The position numbers and the translations under genes are program-made. Under the pieces are notes generated by a model. It was not told where the DNA came from. It saw only the letters and a program-made list of their open reading frames with translations, and searched no databases. Positions 63,585-64,000 of a stretch of DNA of 64,000 bases are shown here, piece by piece (the stretch's first letter is position 1; every line of letters begins with the position of its first letter). This DNA is from Vibrio sp. CK2-1. GTDB lineage: Bacteria; Pseudomonadota; Gammaproteobacteria; Enterobacterales; Vibrionaceae. The stretch is from positions 124,001 to 188,000 of the forward strand of contig NZ_JAKKCJ010000004.1 of assembly GCF_021726515.1 (NCBI RefSeq), given 5' to 3'.

Positions 63585-64000
63585 TTATTCCTTTGATATC
63601 ACCGACTTCATGGATCTCGATACTACCATTCTTTAGCCTGAACTTTGAATCATATTCTTATCGTCTTCTTTTCGTATGAAAGGAAGGTGCTTTGTTATAA
63701 ATGACATGGGTTAGATCAATCAGAAAATGAATAGGTAGTTAACTCTATACCCAAATAACTTCATTAGAAGAAAATTGCCAAATTAAGCGACCAAGCGTGA
63801 TTGGTGTTAATAAATTGTTGCGTGAAGTTCTTATGTGTTATGAGTATTTGATGATTTTATGCTCAAATGTTCGCTTATTTGAATTTTTTATACTGCTTTA
63901 ACTTTAAATCCACCACATAAACTGCTTTACTTGCAACCCTATTAATAAAATTCATTTTGGCCGCATGTACATAAAATTTTACACGGCTGTAAATTATAAT
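63585..64000. other. Intergenic region at the right edge
   Basis: 416 bp with no credible gene; it should hold the clsA promoter. It contains the second copy of a dispersed Vibrio-type repeat (63746-63763) and, close to the edge, a small palindrome TTTACA-CGGC-TGTAAA (63978-63993) that may belong to a gene beyond the window. Confidence 0.5.
63746..63763 (+). repeat. Dispersed short intergenic repeat, copy 2
   Basis: TATACCCAAATAACTTCA matches the reverse complement of 26816-26833 at 16 of 18 positions. Confidence 0.55.

Overview
The window is a stretch of Vibrionaceae (very likely Vibrio) chromosome. The evidence is the gene order: pflB next to a HisP-type amino-acid transporter and xthA; purB-hflD-mnmA-rluE facing a monomeric isocitrate dehydrogenase; cspD/clpS-clpA/infA/bpt/aat; mukFEB behind cmoM; and pspF-sapABCDF opposite pspABC. 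Other evidence is the protein sequences, the moderate-to-low GC, and short intergenic repeats of a kind I remember from Vibrio genomes. It is mostly conserved housekeeping chromosome. I found no rRNA, tRNA, CRISPR array, prophage or IS element.

Layout. 1-7.5 kb: the 5' part of pflB (running off the left edge), a divergent four-gene basic/polar amino-acid ABC importer, xthA and roxA. 7.6-14.4 kb: purB, hflD, mnmA and rluE on the minus strand, and a monomeric NADP isocitrate dehydrogenase on the plus strand. 14.6-19.9 kb: an N-degron and protein-quality cluster (cspD, clpS, clpA, infA, bpt, aat). 20-26.8 kb: aroA, cmk, rpsA, ihfB, lapA, lapB, pyrF. 26.9-34 kb: a VOC protein, an alpha/beta hydrolase, a ynjBCDF-like ABC transporter operon with a CDP-alcohol phosphatidyltransferase and a DUF2007 protein, and purR. 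34.2-42.6 kb: elyC, cmoM and the mukFEB condensin operon. 42.7-44.4 kb: the only clearly accessory-looking segment, holding a lone SEFIR (TIR-like) gene bracketed by an exact 14-bp direct repeat, followed by a palindromic intergenic repeat element and a small conserved protein. 44.7-48.1 kb: manganese-dependent pyrophosphatase, a DUF2750 protein, and a DASS carboxylate transporter with a stand-alone receiver protein. 48.2-56.1 kb: the sap and psp envelope-stress loci. 56.2-63.6 kb: tag, a BCCT transporter, a serine-recombinase-like protein lacking catalytic arginines, a siderophore-interacting flavoprotein, metC and cardiolipin synthase.

How the genes work together. ClpS, ClpA, Bpt and Aat make up the adaptor, unfoldase and tagging enzymes of the bacterial N-degron pathway, encoded within 5 kb. 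PspF with PspABC and SapABCDF both serve the inner envelope, and a sigma54-type promoter with an adjacent IHF consensus precedes pspA. LapA/LapB (LPS control), ElyC and cardiolipin synthase add further envelope functions. MukFEB is a complete condensin.

Most noteworthy: (1) the SEFIR gene flanked by a 14-bp direct repeat, which looks like a one-gene cassette and a candidate immune effector; (2) sapA carrying a single in-frame amber codon in an otherwise intact operon; (3) a serine-recombinase-fold protein that has lost both arginines of the DRLGR motif and sits behind two leader palindromes; (4) a monomeric isocitrate dehydrogenase in the chromosomal slot where E. coli has the unrelated dimeric enzyme; (5) repeated TTGTCA half-sites between ppaC and its divergent neighbour. 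All family assignments come from reading the sequence; no database search was run.
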